DNA of 64,000 nt from the NCBI GenBank assembly GCA_010093685.1, contig MU006242.1, positions 310,001 to 374,000 on the forward strand, given 5' to 3'. Numbering within the stretch: the stretch's first letter is position 1; every line of letters starts with the position of its first letter. This document shows, piece after piece, positions 1 through 12,661 of this stretch. Under the pieces are notes generated by a model that was given only the letters and a program-made list of their open reading frames with translations, ran no database searches and was not told the DNA's origin. The position numbers and the translations under genes were made by a program. This stretch comes from Ophiobolus disseminans. Lineage: Eukaryota > Ascomycota > Dothideomycetes > Pleosporales > Phaeosphaeriaceae.

Positions 1-552
1 TGCCTCTGCATTCCTGTCAGCCGCTGTATGTTCCAGATTCTTCTGCTTCCAATTGATAACGAATGCGCAGTTTCGGGCCGTATATCATGCACGATGCCTC
101 ACACCTGAGTTTTCAGCGCATCAAGCCCAGCCCTGATACTTCCAGCGGGGTATGCCTTACGCACCTTCAGTATCTGTAGCTCTTTCAGACCCTTCTGCAC
201 AAGCTCTTGTACCCTCCTCTCCTCTGGCTCGCTCTTATGTTCCCGGAAGGCATCGCGCGTTCTCCGTTTGGCATATTCGCGGAAGTTGTATGCGGCGAAT
301 TGTCCGCCTTGTCTAAGTAGTGATCGGTACTACAGTAGATGGTTAGTATGTGACTGACTGTGAATACATATGTCTCGAGGGTATGCGACGGCCTGTTGCC
401 TCGATATGGGTGGGGTGTAGCGGCGACTGCAGTGTGGGCATGCGGTGTTGCAGGTGGGGTTGTGACCAGTCCATGACAGCGAAGAGAGCAATACATACAA
501 GTGAGCGCACTTGGTATGGCATGTCGCCTTTGGTTGCTTGTGCTAATGACAT
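1..552 (-). CDS. ISD11: ISD11/LYRM4 iron-sulfur biogenesis factor, partial (3' end beyond window)
   Basis: Small mitochondrial LYR-motif protein that binds and stabilises the cysteine desulfurase Nfs1 in Fe-S cluster assembly. Exons read 552-499, 329-165 and 5-1; the gene runs off the left edge. Exon 1 gives an 18-residue N-terminus ending in Leu. A canonical intron (GTATGT donor, TACTAAC branch point, TGTAG acceptor) then joins Leu to Tyr-Arg, so the LYR signature is assembled across the splice junction. Exon 2 encodes the family core (YNFREYAKRRTRDAFRE). The second intron (164-6, GTGCGT to TGCAG, with a CTGAC branch point) leads to AGG CA, i.e. Arg-Gln, which matches the expected continuation of the family. 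Without splicing the frame ends shortly after exon 2. The core match makes the identity secure; the missing C-terminus cannot be judged. Confidence 0.88.
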
Positions 553-1142
553 GTTGTGGGGTGTGAAGAGTGTGGAGGCGTAACATGGAAATAAATGTCG
601 ACGATTAGATCATAAGGCTTGGAAGTCGGAGAAAAGCTTCAAAACTCCGAGCCTAGCGGAGATGCATTTTGGTGTTGCGACAAGTCACGCTGAGAGAAAC
701 TGGACACCGTGTACATCACTTTGAGAAGCAAAGGGCCTCAAGAGCTTTTATTCTTTTATCCACTCTTCGATGCTTCTCGACACATCGAATAGGCGCGAAG
801 CCTGTAGCTATTGTACATCTCTCCTTTGGCGGCATAGATCCCAGACTACGCTCATCTCCTCCATTTTCCAAACTCTCGCTGCCATCGTCCATTGAACGGA
901 GTGCAGACCATATGTTTCCTCACAGCCTCGACTCAAACTCTCTTTGCCGTCGTCCATTAAAAGAAATGCAGAACATGTGTTCCCTCACTCCAGCTCCAAC
1001 TCAACTTCCACAGTTCCGCCTTTCGGGTATACTCCTCAAGTTTTCCTCCCCAGAACGCCGCCCAATGCATTGATGAAAGACACATGCAAGAAGTAAAGAA
1101 TACGCAAATTACAAGCTTAGAAAGTAAAAGACATACTCACAC
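553..1142. other. Intergenic, 5' of ISD11 and 3' of SF3A1
   Basis: About 590 bp between the ISD11 start and the SF3A1 stop. It holds only a random-looking plus-strand ORF (669-1073) with no recognisable domain or splice context. I see no gene here. Confidence 0.5.
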
Positions 1143-2718
1143 TCACTGACGATGCTTCTCATGGATCCGGCGAAGCTGTTCCTGGACGTTCATGCTCTGC
1201 ATCTGCGCCATCCGGGCGGCATCTTTAGCCGCGTCTGGCTGCCCGTCATAGGACGAAATCGCCGCCCTCTTCCGACGCGCCTCCTCTTCTGGAGATAGGG
1301 ACATGCTAGAAGCACCGTCGTAGATATCCTCGCGCTGACTGGCAAAGCGTTTGAGGTTATTCGCGACATCGGCGGTGTTGATCGTGGTCGAATATCGTGC
1401 TTCGGCTTTGTCGCGTTGCTCTTTCCAGCGTGGGTCGAGAAGTTCGACTGAAATCTTGAGTTAGCATGTTCTTAGAAGAAGCGACGCAGAAGGACTTACT
1501 TCGGATGTGCTCGTCGATCTCGTTGGCAGGGATGTTCTGCTTGCAGTTAGGGCACACGACCGTCGCAACGTTGGACTTCTTCGCGGCTGCGCGGGGAACG
1601 TAGTCTGTAACGATGCGACCAGGCGCCCCGCGAGTTGCAGCCTGTGCGCGGGCCCGCTGATCGTTCTCTGCTTGTCGCCGCGCCTGTTCCTCCTCGCGCG
1701 ACCTCTCTGCGGGTGACCTGTAGTCTTGTGGAGGAGGCGCATATGCGCCGTAGGGAGCCTGGACTGGCGGTGCCATCGGGTAGGCTGCCTGCATTGGTTG
1801 TGGCACTGTGTGTTGTTGGGTGACGTTGTAATATGCCGTGTCGTCAGGCATGGTTTCCTCGAGGCGCCTAGTTGATAGCGAGACCATGGCTTTCTGCTCC
1901 AGTGACTGCGACTGCAAGTCGTTGAGGAGAGCGGGCGGAGGAAGATCTGCGTTGTCATCGACTTCATCAAACAAGACAGTTGCGATGACAGTGAAATCGT
2001 GCCAGTCGATCGTGGCATACTCCCTCTTCTCGTCCTCGGCCTTCTTCTCTTCCTTCTCCTTTTGCGCAGTGACGAACTTGACGTATTCGGCACGCTGCTT
2101 TGCGCGGTCCAGGACGTGGAAGCGATTCTTGATGTTGCGCTGTAGCTCCTCGATGCGCGCCTCGACTGTCTGCTCTTCCTCAAGGAGGATCTTATACTGA
2201 TCGACGAGGGAACGATAGAACTGGAAGAAGCTGTGATTTGGTCGCAACCATTCGAACTGGGGGTTGCCAGACTCGCGGTTGCGCAGCTCCTTCAGCCAGT
2301 TTTCACCAACACGGGCTGTGTACAGTGCAGTCGACTTCAGCACATCGAGATCCTTGGCGCTGATGTTTGGCATACGCGCCGAAAAGCGGAACTTCTCGGG
2401 CTCTGGGGGTCCTTTGGGTTTGTTGTCGACAACCTGCTGCGCGTCCTTGCTCGTTTGGCCTTTGCCTTCATGGAGCTGGCGCACAAACCACGCGAAGTAG
2501 GGGTAGTACGGATCGTCTTCGAGCACGAAAGACGCGTTACTTGATAGCGGGTTGGCCTTTATGCGACCTCTCAACTGCTCGAGAGTAGTGTCGCCCCGAC
2601 GGTAGACGAACCCGGCAGTTTTTGCGAGATCCTTGCGCACAGAATGGGGAGGAATGACCAGATCATCCGGTGGCTTGACGGTGAGCTCTGGAATCTCATG
2701 TTCGCCGTTATTCGCCAT
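1143..2718 (-). CDS. SF3A1: Splicing factor SF3a subunit 1 (Prp21/SF3A1)
   Basis: Component of the U2 snRNP SF3a complex, needed for stable U2 binding at the branch point. Exons 2718-1500 and 1447-1143 (intron GTAAGT...CTAAC...TTTCAG) give 507 aa. Two SURP modules are visible at roughly residues 35-85 and 125-190, each preceded by a family-like Ala/Lys helix. A charged Lys/Glu region follows, and a C-terminal segment with CPNCKQNIPANEIDEHIR runs across the intron into a LLDPRWKEQRD-type stretch typical of the SF3A1 domain. The C-terminal ubiquitin-like domain of animal SF3A1 is absent. An in-frame ATG at 2820 would add 34 Arg/Thr-rich residues; I prefer 2718 because MANNGEHEIP leads directly into conserved sequence. 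Confidence 0.9.
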
Positions 2719-3313
2719 GGTTAGTGATGCGATTACGAGGTGAGTGGTTGCGGAGGTGAGCTTGGGACGGGAGATAAAAGTAGAGGCGGGCGGATCATCC
2801 TTTCGCCGCCGGGCAGCCACAGCTCAAGCCACATGCACGTGCACTCTGCATACATCTCGAAGCACTCGCTCGGTGCAATAGCCACCCTACGTGAGCTGCA
2901 TCACGGCTGCCAAACTCAATTGTGCATCACGTCTGGAAACACCCACGCTATCCATTCTGTCAACCAAAATCAATTGCGCAAGGCTGCATGTGTGACTATT
3001 TTCAGCTCCATCCCTCGTTCCCAATTGGTCGTTAGCGCATCCGCCGCAACGACACGGTGGACTTTCCTCGAGGTGCTGCAAGAACAAGGGTCACCTCTCA
3101 TCGCGGGACTTCCTGGCCCCCCTGGCAGTTCACAGCATTGCGCCGACTGCCCACCTTTCAATTGCTGCCCACCCCCTTCGTACTCTCTTTAACCCTCTTT
3201 GATGCTCTAGGGAGCTTACGCAGCTGCTTCCCATATAGTTGGATCTCTCAGCATTCGACAGAGGTTCAGCCCACCACCTGATCGACCGGACCACCTCTCC
3301 ACACAGCGCCATC
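2719..3313. other. Divergent promoter region SF3A1 / PMT1
   Basis: About 595 bp between two divergent starts. It is pyrimidine-rich near the PMT1 start. No ORF here has domain support and no repeat was seen. Confidence 0.5.
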
Positions 3314-6300
3314 ATGGCGAGCCAAGTGGCATCGAACCAGTATCTGAGCGACAAGCCGAAGTCGCGCCGCTCAGGAAAGTCACCTTCACGATCACCAGCG
3401 AGATCACCAGCAAGGTCGCCGGCACCCAATGGACGCAACAAGCAGCAGAAGCAGAAGCCTACGGGCTACACGTCCGAGGGAGTCAAGGACCATGATATCT
3501 TCAACCTCCCCGGCTCAGACTGGCAACTGCTGGCCGTCTTGGTCCTAGTAGCGTCCGCTGTACGGTTGTTCAGGATCGCGCAGCCTAGCAGTGTAGTCTT
3601 CGACGAAGTCCAGTAAGAAGAGCAATCGCATGTAGACGGAACATGCTAACAGTCTCCAGTTTCGGTGGATTCGCGACCAAGTACATCAAGGGCAGGTTCT
3701 TCATGGACGTGCACCCTCCTCTCGCAAAGCTCCTGATCACGCTGGCGGGATGGTTGGGTGGCTTCGACGGAAACTTCGACTTCAAGGACATTGGCATGGA
3801 CTACTTGGGCCCCGGCGTACCATATGTCACCATGCGCCTGCTACCCGCCATCTGCGGTGTTCTGACCATTCCGACCATGTTCCTCACTCTCAAGGCTGCG
3901 GGTTGCCGCACGACTACCGCTGCTTTGGGGGCGGGTCTTGTTATCTTTGGTATGATGGCATGTTCACAGAGTGTATGATTCTATACTGACTATCTCAGAT
4001 AACGCTCTCGTCACCCAGTCCCGCCTCATCCTCCTCGATTCGCCCCTCATCATCTTCACGGCCATCACCGCGCTCGCATGGACAAGCTTCACGAACCAAC
4101 ACGAACAAGGCCCCTCGAAGGCGTTCCAGCCGTCTTGGTGGTTCTGGTTAGCTGCAACAGGTGTCGGACTTGGTGCAACCGTCAGTGTCAAGTGGGTCGG
4201 CCTGTTCACCATCGCCTGGGTTGGTAGCCTGACGCTGGTCCAGCTCTGGGTCCTGCTCGGAGACACCAGGAACGTCACGCCCCGCCTATGGTTCAAGCAC
4301 TTCTTTGCACGCCTGTTCTGCCTGGTGGTCATCCCAGTTACTTTCTACATGGCCATGTTTGCGATTCACTTCGTCTGTCTGGTCAATCCTGGTGATGGCG
4401 ATGGTTTCATGTCCTCCGAGTTCCAGGCTACGCTGAACTCTAAGGGAATGCAAGATGTTCCTGCTGATGTCGCCTACGGAAGCCGCATCTCGCTTCGCCA
4501 CTGGAACACTCAGGGTGGATACCTCCACTCTCACAGCCACATGTACCCTGGTGGTAGCAAGCAGCAGCAAATCACGCTCTACCCCCACAAAGACGAGAAC
4601 AACATCTGGATCATGGAGAACCAGACTCTGCCACTCATGCCTGAAGACTACTCCGGCCCTAACCTAACAAGCCCAAAGGCCTGGGACGATATGGGTCCCC
4701 TCTTCGTCGAGGATGGGGCAGTCGTCAAGCTCTATCATATCACCACCGACCGCCGCCTTCACACGCATGATGTTCGTGCACCCGTCACTGAGGCTGATTG
4801 GCAGAACGAGGTGTCAGCCTATGGTTATGAAGGTTTCGAGGGTGATGCCAACGACATGTTCAAGATCGAGATCGTAAAGTCTCACTCCGACGGATCGGAG
4901 GCAAAGAAGCGCGTTCGCACCATTCAGACCAAGTTCAGGCTTGTCCACCTCATGACTGGCTGCGTACTTTTTTCTCACAAGATCAAGCTCCCTGATTGGG
5001 GCTTCGAGCAGCAAGAGGTAACATGTGCCCGTGGTGGAACACTGCCCAACAGCATCTGGTACATTGAGGGCAACGTTCATCCCAAGATGAATGAAACCGC
5101 CGAGCGCGTCAACTACCGCAACCCTGGCTTCTTTGGCAAGTTTTGGGAACTCCAAAAAGTTATGTGGAAGACAAATGCCGGACTCACTGAGTCGCACGCT
5201 TGGGATTCACGCCCACCGTCTTGGCCTGTTCTTGGTCGGGGTATCAACTTCTGGGGCAAACACAAGTCTGTCTATCCTCACTCGGTATTACAAAACCATT
5301 ACTGACCTCGTGCGTAGTCGCCAGATATATCTCCTTGGAAACCCAGCTATATGGTGGAGCACCACCGCGCTCATTGGTCTTTACATCGCGATCAAGGGTC
5401 TCGCTATCATCCGATGGCAGCGCGGCTTCCGTGACTACGACAATGTTACCTTCAAGCGCTTTGACTACGAAGTTGGTATGAGCATCCTCGGCTGGGCATT
5501 CCATTACTTCCCCTTCTTCCTGATGGCCCGTCAATTGTTCTTGCATCATTACTTGCCTGCTCTTTATTTCGCCATCCTCGCGCTATGCCAAATGTTCGAT
5601 TTCGTCAGCTACCGGTTCAGTAGCTTGGGTCTAAAGCAGTATCCTGCTATCAGTCAAGCCGCAGCCGTTGGTTTCCTTGCCATCGCCATCACGGTTTTCA
5701 CCGTCTATTCGCCTCTCGCTTACGGCAACGCGTGGACCAAAGACCAGTGTAATACTGTCAAGCTGTTCAGTAGCTGGGACTGGGACTGCAACAATTTCCT
5801 CGACTCGGTAAGCTTCCTCACGTAATTTGACCAACTCACGTCTAACTCTTCACCACAGTATGCGGCATACAACAATTTGAACACCGATGAAGTTGCTCCT
5901 ATCTCCACCGCGCCTTCGTCTGCAAATCCAGCTCCTGAGCCTCCGATCGCTGAACCTTTCGGGCAACAGCCAGGTGCAGAAGCTCCAAAGGATGAGCCAA
6001 TCATTTCCGAGCAGGCTGCTGTCTCTCCACCACCGGAGGGTCTCCCAAAAGACTTGCCGATCGTCTCGAAAGAAGAGCGCATCGAGTACCGAGACGAGAA
6101 CGGCCGCGTACTGGACGAAGAAGAGGTGGCAGCACTCGCCGGAAAGGTCAGCTTCAAGACTCGCTACGAGACACGGACGCGCGTTGTCGACGGTCAAGGC
6201 AATGAGATCTACGAAGGTCTTGTCGACGCACACGGTGACGAAATGCCCGAGCCACAGGGTGTTGCGCCTCCCCATCCAGATGTCGAAGGACGCAACCCTG

Positions 6301-6446
6301 AAACTCAATCGGGTGAGGCAGCGGAGGCGAGCGATTCACCCCCCACTGTGGAGGTGAAGGAAGACCAACAGAAGGAAAAGAGCGTCGAGCAAGATAAGCG
6401 CGAGGCGAAGCCGGCCAGCGAAGGTCAGGCTGCCACAGATGCGTAA
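3314..6446 (+). CDS. PMT1: Protein O-mannosyltransferase, PMT1 class
   Basis: ER membrane enzyme that transfers mannose from dolichyl-phosphate mannose to Ser/Thr of secretory proteins, usually as a Pmt1-Pmt2 heterodimer. Exons: 3314-3612, 3660-3949, 3999-5265, 5318-5807, 5859-6446; 977 aa. The N-terminus carries SPARSPARSPA repeats. The catalytic loop has FDEVHFGGFATKYIKG followed by MDVHPPLAKLL, where the DE pair and the DVHPP motif are PMT hallmarks; the His is built across intron 1. Several membrane helices follow, then a lumenal MIR region (GGYLHSHSHMYPGG and later LHTHD and FSHKIKLP repeats), then the C-terminal membrane bundle. The class assignment rests on FFMDVHPPLAKLL, on the MIR wording and on the acidic tail EYRDENGRVLDEEEVAAL, all like yeast Pmt1 and unlike Pmt2 or Pmt4. 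Confidence 0.95.
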
Positions 6447-7107
6447 AATGTCGAGATCTTTTTGGCAATAGACGGCCGAAGACAGCTAGGATATATCCTG
6501 GCTGGAAACTACGAAATGACACGCATGGGCATGTCGGTTTGCACCTTTTTCTTCTGTATAATAGGGACATCGTTAGCAGTGGCGCTCGGTGGGAAAGCGC
6601 TTAGGGATGATGGTGGTTAGCCTTGGCTTGCATTTATATAATTGAGAACATCCTTCAAGTTGTTCTGAAGCAAAACGGTTTCCTCGGTTCTGGCGTGCTA
6701 TGTTGTCGCAATGGTACGAAGACCCTAGTGTCACACTCGATCCTCACAAAAGCACAGCTGGAACTGCAGAGCGGGAATGGCACCAGCGTGAGCAAGCATC
6801 ATACTCTTCCAAAATCCGAATACAGTATGCATGCAAGCCCGATTAAGGCCGGCCGGTTGCAACGCCTAGGTTACGCGGACAACATGAATAAGCGTTTCAC
6901 AACACCATGCAAAAAAACCAACAAAGACGCAACAAGCACGTCGTTCTCGGTCTGCGGTCCGACTCACCTTGCTGATTCGTTGGCTCCTCCCACAACCGCA
7001 GCATCCTTGTGTGCTGACATCCGTCAGCATGCGATCCTTCAACATCACCTCACTTGCACACCAACTCCCCCACCTAGCACAATTTCCATTGTATACCGAA
7101 ATCCAAC
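6447..7107. other. Intergenic between PMT1 and the lactonase-like gene
   Basis: About 660 bp. Presumably the PMT1 3' UTR and the next gene's promoter. No supported ORF or repeat was seen. Confidence 0.5.
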
Positions 7108-8411
7108 ATGGCGAGAACTAAATCTGCAATCGTGAGTTATTTCCCAATCCATTCATTCCAACGTCTAACCGGTTATCTGCAGTCCCTCGTCGTCCTAGCC
7201 GCGCTCGCGCCCTGGTTGTATGACCGCTACATCGGCTTATCCACCATTGTCGTCAATCGACCCGGGAAATTACTGCACGTAAATGGATTCAAGGGCTACG
7301 AAGTGAAGTTTGCGGATCGAATCAGGAACTGCGAGGATGTGGTGCTGGAGGAGGAGCTGGGCGTGGCGATTTTGAGCTGTGATCCTGGGCGGGATAGGTG
7401 GAATACTGTTATGGTGAGTGGCTTCGGTCGCAGTGTTGAAAGAGGGGAGGAGATGGGAGTGGATTGGCGTGAATTGTGAATTGACGGGATTGATAGGGTG
7501 CTTTCCATCCGCCATCCACCACACATCCAGAGGATAATAACGGCGCAATCTGGATATACGATTACTCCACCTCCCAAGCCCTAACCAAACTCTCCATCTC
7601 AAACGCCCCCACTCTGAACTCAGACTTCCACCCCCTTGGCATCGCCCTCGACCCAAAGTCTTCAACACTCTATATAGTCAACCACGCCCGCTCCGGCTCT
7701 TGTATCGAAATCCTCCATCTTGATCTTCCGGCTCGCACAGCGACGCACGTGCGCTCTTTAACGCACCCATTGCTACACGCTCCCAACGCCATTGAAATAT
7801 TTGGCAACGGGAAATTGTACGTTAGTAACGACCACTACATACGCGCCGCTGTGTCTCCGCTCCTAAGCAAGATCGAAACCTTTTCCGGCGCGCCAGGCGG
7901 AAGCGTAGTCTACATCGACACCAATGACATGGACGCCAGTAAAATTGTCGCGCGCGTCCCGTTTGCAAATGGTATTGCGAGGCTGAATGACACAACGCTT
8001 GTAGTAGCAAGTTCATCCAAACCCGGGCTGTATTTCTACTCCATATCTCCAGATCTGCAGAGCCTGGAATTGAAGAATGTAGTACGCACACCCGCCGGCG
8101 CAGACAACTTATCCATCGATTCAAACAGCAAAATCCTCATCGCCGGACACCCTTTCGCGCCGACGCTTATGCACGTCGCAGAGGGCAGGTGGGACTGCGA
8201 TGAAAAGGGGACGCAGGAGCAGAAGGCGAAGTGTGGGTGTTGGGCGCCGAGTTGGGTTGGGGAGTGGAGTGAGGAAGGGGGGTTGAGGACGGTGTTAAGG
8301 GATGGCGGGGAGAAAGTGTGTAGTAGTAGTACGGCGGTGAGGGATGGGGAGAGGGGGGTGGGGTTTGTGAGTATGCTTTATGGGAGGGGGGTTGTTGTGT
8401 TTAGGGAGTAG
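7108..8411 (+). CDS. Paraoxonase / SMP-30-like beta-propeller hydrolase
   Basis: Exons 7108-7131, 7183-7413 and 7497-8411 give 389 aa. The first intron (GTGAGT, CTAAC, TGCAG) joins an 8-residue start to a hydrophobic SLVVLAALAPWLYDRYI segment, a likely signal anchor or signal peptide. The body resembles arylesterase/paraoxonase beta-propellers: HPLGIALDPKSSTLYIVNHA, a PNAIEIFGNGKLYVSNDHY segment (the N-D in the central blade is typical of metal ligands) and PFANGIARLNDTTLVV. Family members hydrolyse lactones or aryl esters with a Ca2+ in the propeller; the substrate here is unknown. The last roughly 60 residues are Gly/Trp/Glu-rich and less conserved. Confidence 0.75.
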
Positions 8412-8512
8412 GATGTGGGGGGGAGGTGAGTGGGTTTGATGGATGGATGTTTAATTCTTGTACGCCGACTGCCATCTATGAAATAGCTCCAGCGCTCGCT
8501 AAAACTATGTCC

Positions 8513-9691
8513 TTATGCAGCCTTCGACCTCTTCGACTTACGCGGCTCATCAACCGTGTCTCTCTTCCTCTTCGGCGAGTTCCGGAGCCGCACTTTCAAC
8601 TTCAAGACGCGCTTCTCATCTGCACTCACAACGTCTTCCTCGCCCCTGCAGCTCTCCTCCTGCTCCTTGGTCCACGGCAAGTAACTCCACCTCCTTCCGA
8701 TCGATTGATCTTTCTGCGCGTCGAAACTTCCCACAAGATTCGCATCATCTCGATACCCGCCCACTCCATCATAATGCGTCCACTGACTCGCATGCTGGAA
8801 GAACTCCTCCCTCGGCTCAACTTTGAGCGCACCATCCGAGTGCACGACAACGGCCTGGACTTCGTCATCCGATCCCGTGAGCTTGAGGTCGTGGAATTTG
8901 GGCGGAAGATGCGTTCCGTAGACAGATGGCGTGAGTAAGAAACGTCCAGTTCCGCGGGGCTGCGGCTCTGGATAGAGCGGGAAGTTCGGCAAAGCTACAT
9001 CTATCAGCATCGAATCCTTTCAAAGGAAGGAGTATAACTCACCGCATACCACACCTTTCCCATCCCTCACCAACCCCAACCTCATCAACCCCACTTGCGA
9101 GTCACACATGAAATCCCTCGGCACACCCCTCAACTCGCAATACCGCTCCCACTGCTCCCACGTCTTGACATACCCCGGCTTCCGATCGCCATCGCGCCTC
9201 ATCCTGCGCGTATACACGAGCCGATCCAGATGCGGATGAGGCAGCAACTCAGTGACTACATTTGGCGGATTCTGCAGCGTCCAGAAGCGCTTGCAGTGAT
9301 GTTCTTGCTTGAACCATCCAGGTCGCCAGTGCAGAGTGTCATTATCGTTGAAGCTGGTCAGAACGAGAAGATCCTGCTGGAAGCGCTTGAGCTTGGGATC
9401 CGCATCCACCATGGCCTGGGTCAAGTCGGCTGGAATAATGAGTTTGTGAGGCGTCACGTCCGGCGTCGTTGAGCCCGTGCTGGTGGGTATTGCAGAGTGA
9501 CATGTCGCGGTTTCCGGGGACTCAGAATCGGGCGTGTTGGATCTTGAGGAGGGCGGCGTGTCGCGGGATGAATCTGTTTGCGCACTTGGGGAAGAAGAAG
9601 AAGCCATTGTGGTGGTGCAATGGAGGGAGGTGTTGGTGTTGGAAGTTTTGGTCGTCGTAGACAAGAAGTTTCGAAATAATGTGGATGCCAT
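8513..9691 (-). CDS. Hypothetical protein, 376 aa
   Basis: Exons 9691-9043 and 8994-8513 with a short intron (GTGAGT donor, GATGTAG acceptor) that keeps frame. The product is not recognised. The first roughly 80 residues are Ser/Thr/Pro-rich and probably disordered. A globular part follows (HKLIIPADLTQAMVDADPKL through WFKQEHHCKRFW and YVKTWEQWERYCELRG), rich in Trp, His and Arg. The C-terminus is basic (KRKRDTVDEPRKSKRSK) and could be a nuclear localisation signal. An alternative start lies at Met29 (9607). It is convergent with the lactonase-like gene, about 100 bp away. Confidence 0.6.
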
Positions 9692-10104
9692 CTTAACAAC
9701 GGCGAGGTTGGGGGTGAGGAGTGAAGAGTGAGGGTTTTGTCACGTGTTCACTTTCACTTGCGCCTATTGTGTATCTAAGACAATCGGAAAAGAGCTCGGT
9801 CTCGGGTATCAGTAGCTGTCCCTGTAGCTTGCTACGCACGGCCAAACAAAAGCCCGGCGGGTAGCTGCAGCCCAGCCTCGCGATGCTAGTGTCGTATTTT
9901 TACATTTTCGGTCGATTATGATCGGCCTTGGTGAAGGGTCAATGTTTTGATGCGCAGTCTGCCAAACGGTGTGAAAGACAAGACGAACGAGGCAGATTTC
10001 GTGGCAATACTAATTGGAGAAACATCAAAATGCATATTTCCAGAAAACGCTACACCGTGTCGTGGCTCATAGCTATCTTCAAGACTCTCAGCTGGTCCAG
10101 TCCA
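9692..10104. other. Intergenic
   Basis: About 410 bp upstream of the 376-aa protein and downstream of the Zn2Cys6 regulator. Nothing recognisable. Confidence 0.5.
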
Positions 10105-12247
10105 TCAGAAAGGTTCCGTCTCCCAGAAGTCAACATTTGTAGATGATACCCTCCCGAAGAACGTCTCATCGAACCCAAACCCATATGAACCAATCAAGTC
10201 AAACATATTATATCCATTGGCAATATCAGCAGACGAATCCCCAGGTAGTCCATCGCTCATCTGCAAGAAGTCGTTCCCAGTATATCCATCAACAGGCAAC
10301 GCAGTAACATGTGTACCAGCCGGCGTGGTCGCAATATCAATTCGCTTCAGAAACTCATTGATGCCATGGACAATGTGTCTCGTGAGGTGTTTTTCATTCA
10401 AATTCTCCGCGACCTTGGCCAGGAAGCTCGCCGATCGTCTCGACAGAGACAATACCTGGCTGACGTTGAAATTCAGACCCAGACCGATAGGCTCAGATGA
10501 TAACACCGGTGACTGTGGTTGCGCAATGCTGCCCCATGTTCTGGTCATCTTCAGTAGGAAAGTTGCGCAGAAAGCGACCATTGTGTGTGTGAAAATGGGC
10601 ACTGCTGCCATTGCGCATCTCAGATCTGGCTCCTCGAAGATGAGAGTCAATGTACTGGTCGCCGCGGAAATTGCAATGTTTGCTGCCTCACGGCGGTCGT
10701 AGGATAAAGGTTCGGAAGATGCAGCACTAGGTGGAGGCAGTGCTCGGAGGGCCAGTGAATTCAGTTGCAGTCGAGCAAAGTGGTAGTATAGCACTACTCC
10801 TTTTGAAGGATAAGAGCCAATCACGGGGCTGTCAGCAGATCTAGACTGCCACGAGATCCTCCACTGTTCGATTGCGAAATTGAAAAGCCGCAGTTGTTGG
10901 AAGTCGGGTTCCGTAAGCGGTTGCTCTGGGTCGCTTCCGTAGGTGTTGTAGGCCTCCGTGAGTATCTTGAACAACGCGACCTGCGCACAAAGTCGAATGT
11001 CGCCAGGCTTGGTGTTCGGGCTGTCCAGAAACTGTTCAATATTCCTGATGGATGCATCTTCGTGGATGATAGACGGACGACCAAAGGCAATTGAGCACTG
11101 GTGCTCGCACACATAAAGTGCATACCACAATCTGACATTGTCCCGCTGATCTTCATGCCCTCGCATAAGTTTCTGAAATGACTGATGGATGTTCATTTCA
11201 ACAGCGTTCCGTACCGCTAGACCCGAAAGCTTCCAGCTCAAATTGGACAGATAAAACGCGGCTAGTGCCTGCGCCCGGATGTCGTCAAGGTTCTGTGGTC
11301 TCGATAGACAAGCGTTGTATGTCAAAGACACGAAGATATTATAACATTCCTGGAGGGTTTCGTTGCTTCCGGGTGTATGCAACGCCGCGATCGTGAGCAC
11401 GGTAGCCGTCAGGAGCGAAGAGCTCCGTCGCACGGCTTCCAAAGAATCATATGGGAAAAGAACTCCAGCCCAGAGGTAGAGGCGGATGTCAGTTATGTAC
11501 CGCTTGAACAGCTCTTCTGCTTTAGCCAGTGGCACGAGACCTTGGGCAATGAAGTCTTCCTCATACGAAGCTGACTTGGGTTTTAGTCGATTGCTGTTCG
11601 AGAGGTTACGAATGCGAGTCAGGTCGTACAAACTTCGCATAGGGACAGTGGCGAGACCTGCTTCTTCGAGAGAATCTGGTTCGGCTGAAGGATCCCTGGT
11701 CATGTCCATTGGCGGTGGGACGACCAGGGCAGAGTGACCATGCTCTGAGATGACATTTGCTGGACTGAAGTTATCAATCTGTCTAGACGATACCACTGGT
11801 GATGCTTCAGTAGGCTGTTCGACATCAGGAAGCTTGTTGTGTCGGAGTAGAAGCTGGACCGAAGAGCGCAATTGGCGCAGTTCGGCTGTTGCACTTTCTT
11901 TCCAGCTTTAATCGTTAGTACTTGTAGCGCAGTATGTAACGCAGACAGCTTACACAGCATCTTCATCTAAGAAGCGCTGATTCATGTTATAAGGCACGCA
12001 TTCGGTACCACTACGCAGACACTTTGCGCATTTCGTCTCATTGTTTACCGGCTCGCATTTGATCTTGTGTCTTTTACATTCAGCACCTGCGGAGTCAGTG
12101 ACTACCAGATTCTGTTCGACTTAATTACTCACAGGCTCTGATTCGTGCCGTGCGTGATGGTGCAGGTCTGCGACCATCGTCATGCTCCGCATCTTCGCTT
12201 CGACGCTTTTGCGCTGTTGACATTTCCACACCATTCTCATCGCCCAT
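10105..12247 (-). CDS. Zn(II)2Cys6 transcription factor
   Basis: Exons 12247-12133, 12086-11954 and 11905-10105 give 682 aa. Splicing builds a complete binuclear cluster across intron 1: C-x2-C-x6-C-x8-C-x2-C-x6-C (around residues 39-64), with CKRHKIKC in the first half. The first Cys codon is itself split by the intron. A basic segment (AQKRRSEDAEHDDGRRPAP) precedes the cluster. The long third exon has the helical character of the fungal-specific regulatory (middle homology) domain, for example YNACLSRPQNLDDIRAQALA and NVRLWYALYVCEHQCSIAFG. The target pathway is not evident from the neighbours. The start could instead be the next ATG (12223) or an in-frame one at 12382. Confidence 0.85.
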
Positions 12248-12661
12248 AAAAGAGCTGCAGCAAAGATGTTGTTGTTGAGAATCTCGAATTGTTTGGAGTG
12301 AGTCCAGATCAGATGAAGGTTTGAGCAGGTGCGCCACCTCCACAAAGCTTGGTACGAGACTTAGTCTGCTTCGGGCGAGCAAGACCAGTCAAAGTTTCCA
12401 CACGATATGGCAACTACACCTCAAGCCCTCCTCCAGTAATGGTGATGATATTCTTGTATTCCCGCATGCAAGCTACAAACAAAAATGGGGTATTACCAAA
12501 TGCTCTCCTCTCACCCCATTGCTCAAACAATAAGCGCTTCAGCCCAATCCACTCCATGTACCTAGGTATGCAATCAACATATGAGATATAGTCCGTCTAG
12601 AGCAAACAGACACGCCCTTGAGCTCCACAAACACAAACACCAACACCAACACCAACAACAC
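12248..12661. other. Intergenic
   Basis: About 410 bp, including the likely 5' leader of the Zn2Cys6 gene. A CAC/CAA-rich stretch (12625-12665) lies at its distal end. No gene seen. Confidence 0.5.

Noticed and set aside
669..1073. 134-aa plus-strand ORF between ISD11 and SF3A1
   Set aside because: No domain, no splice context and unusual composition; likely chance.
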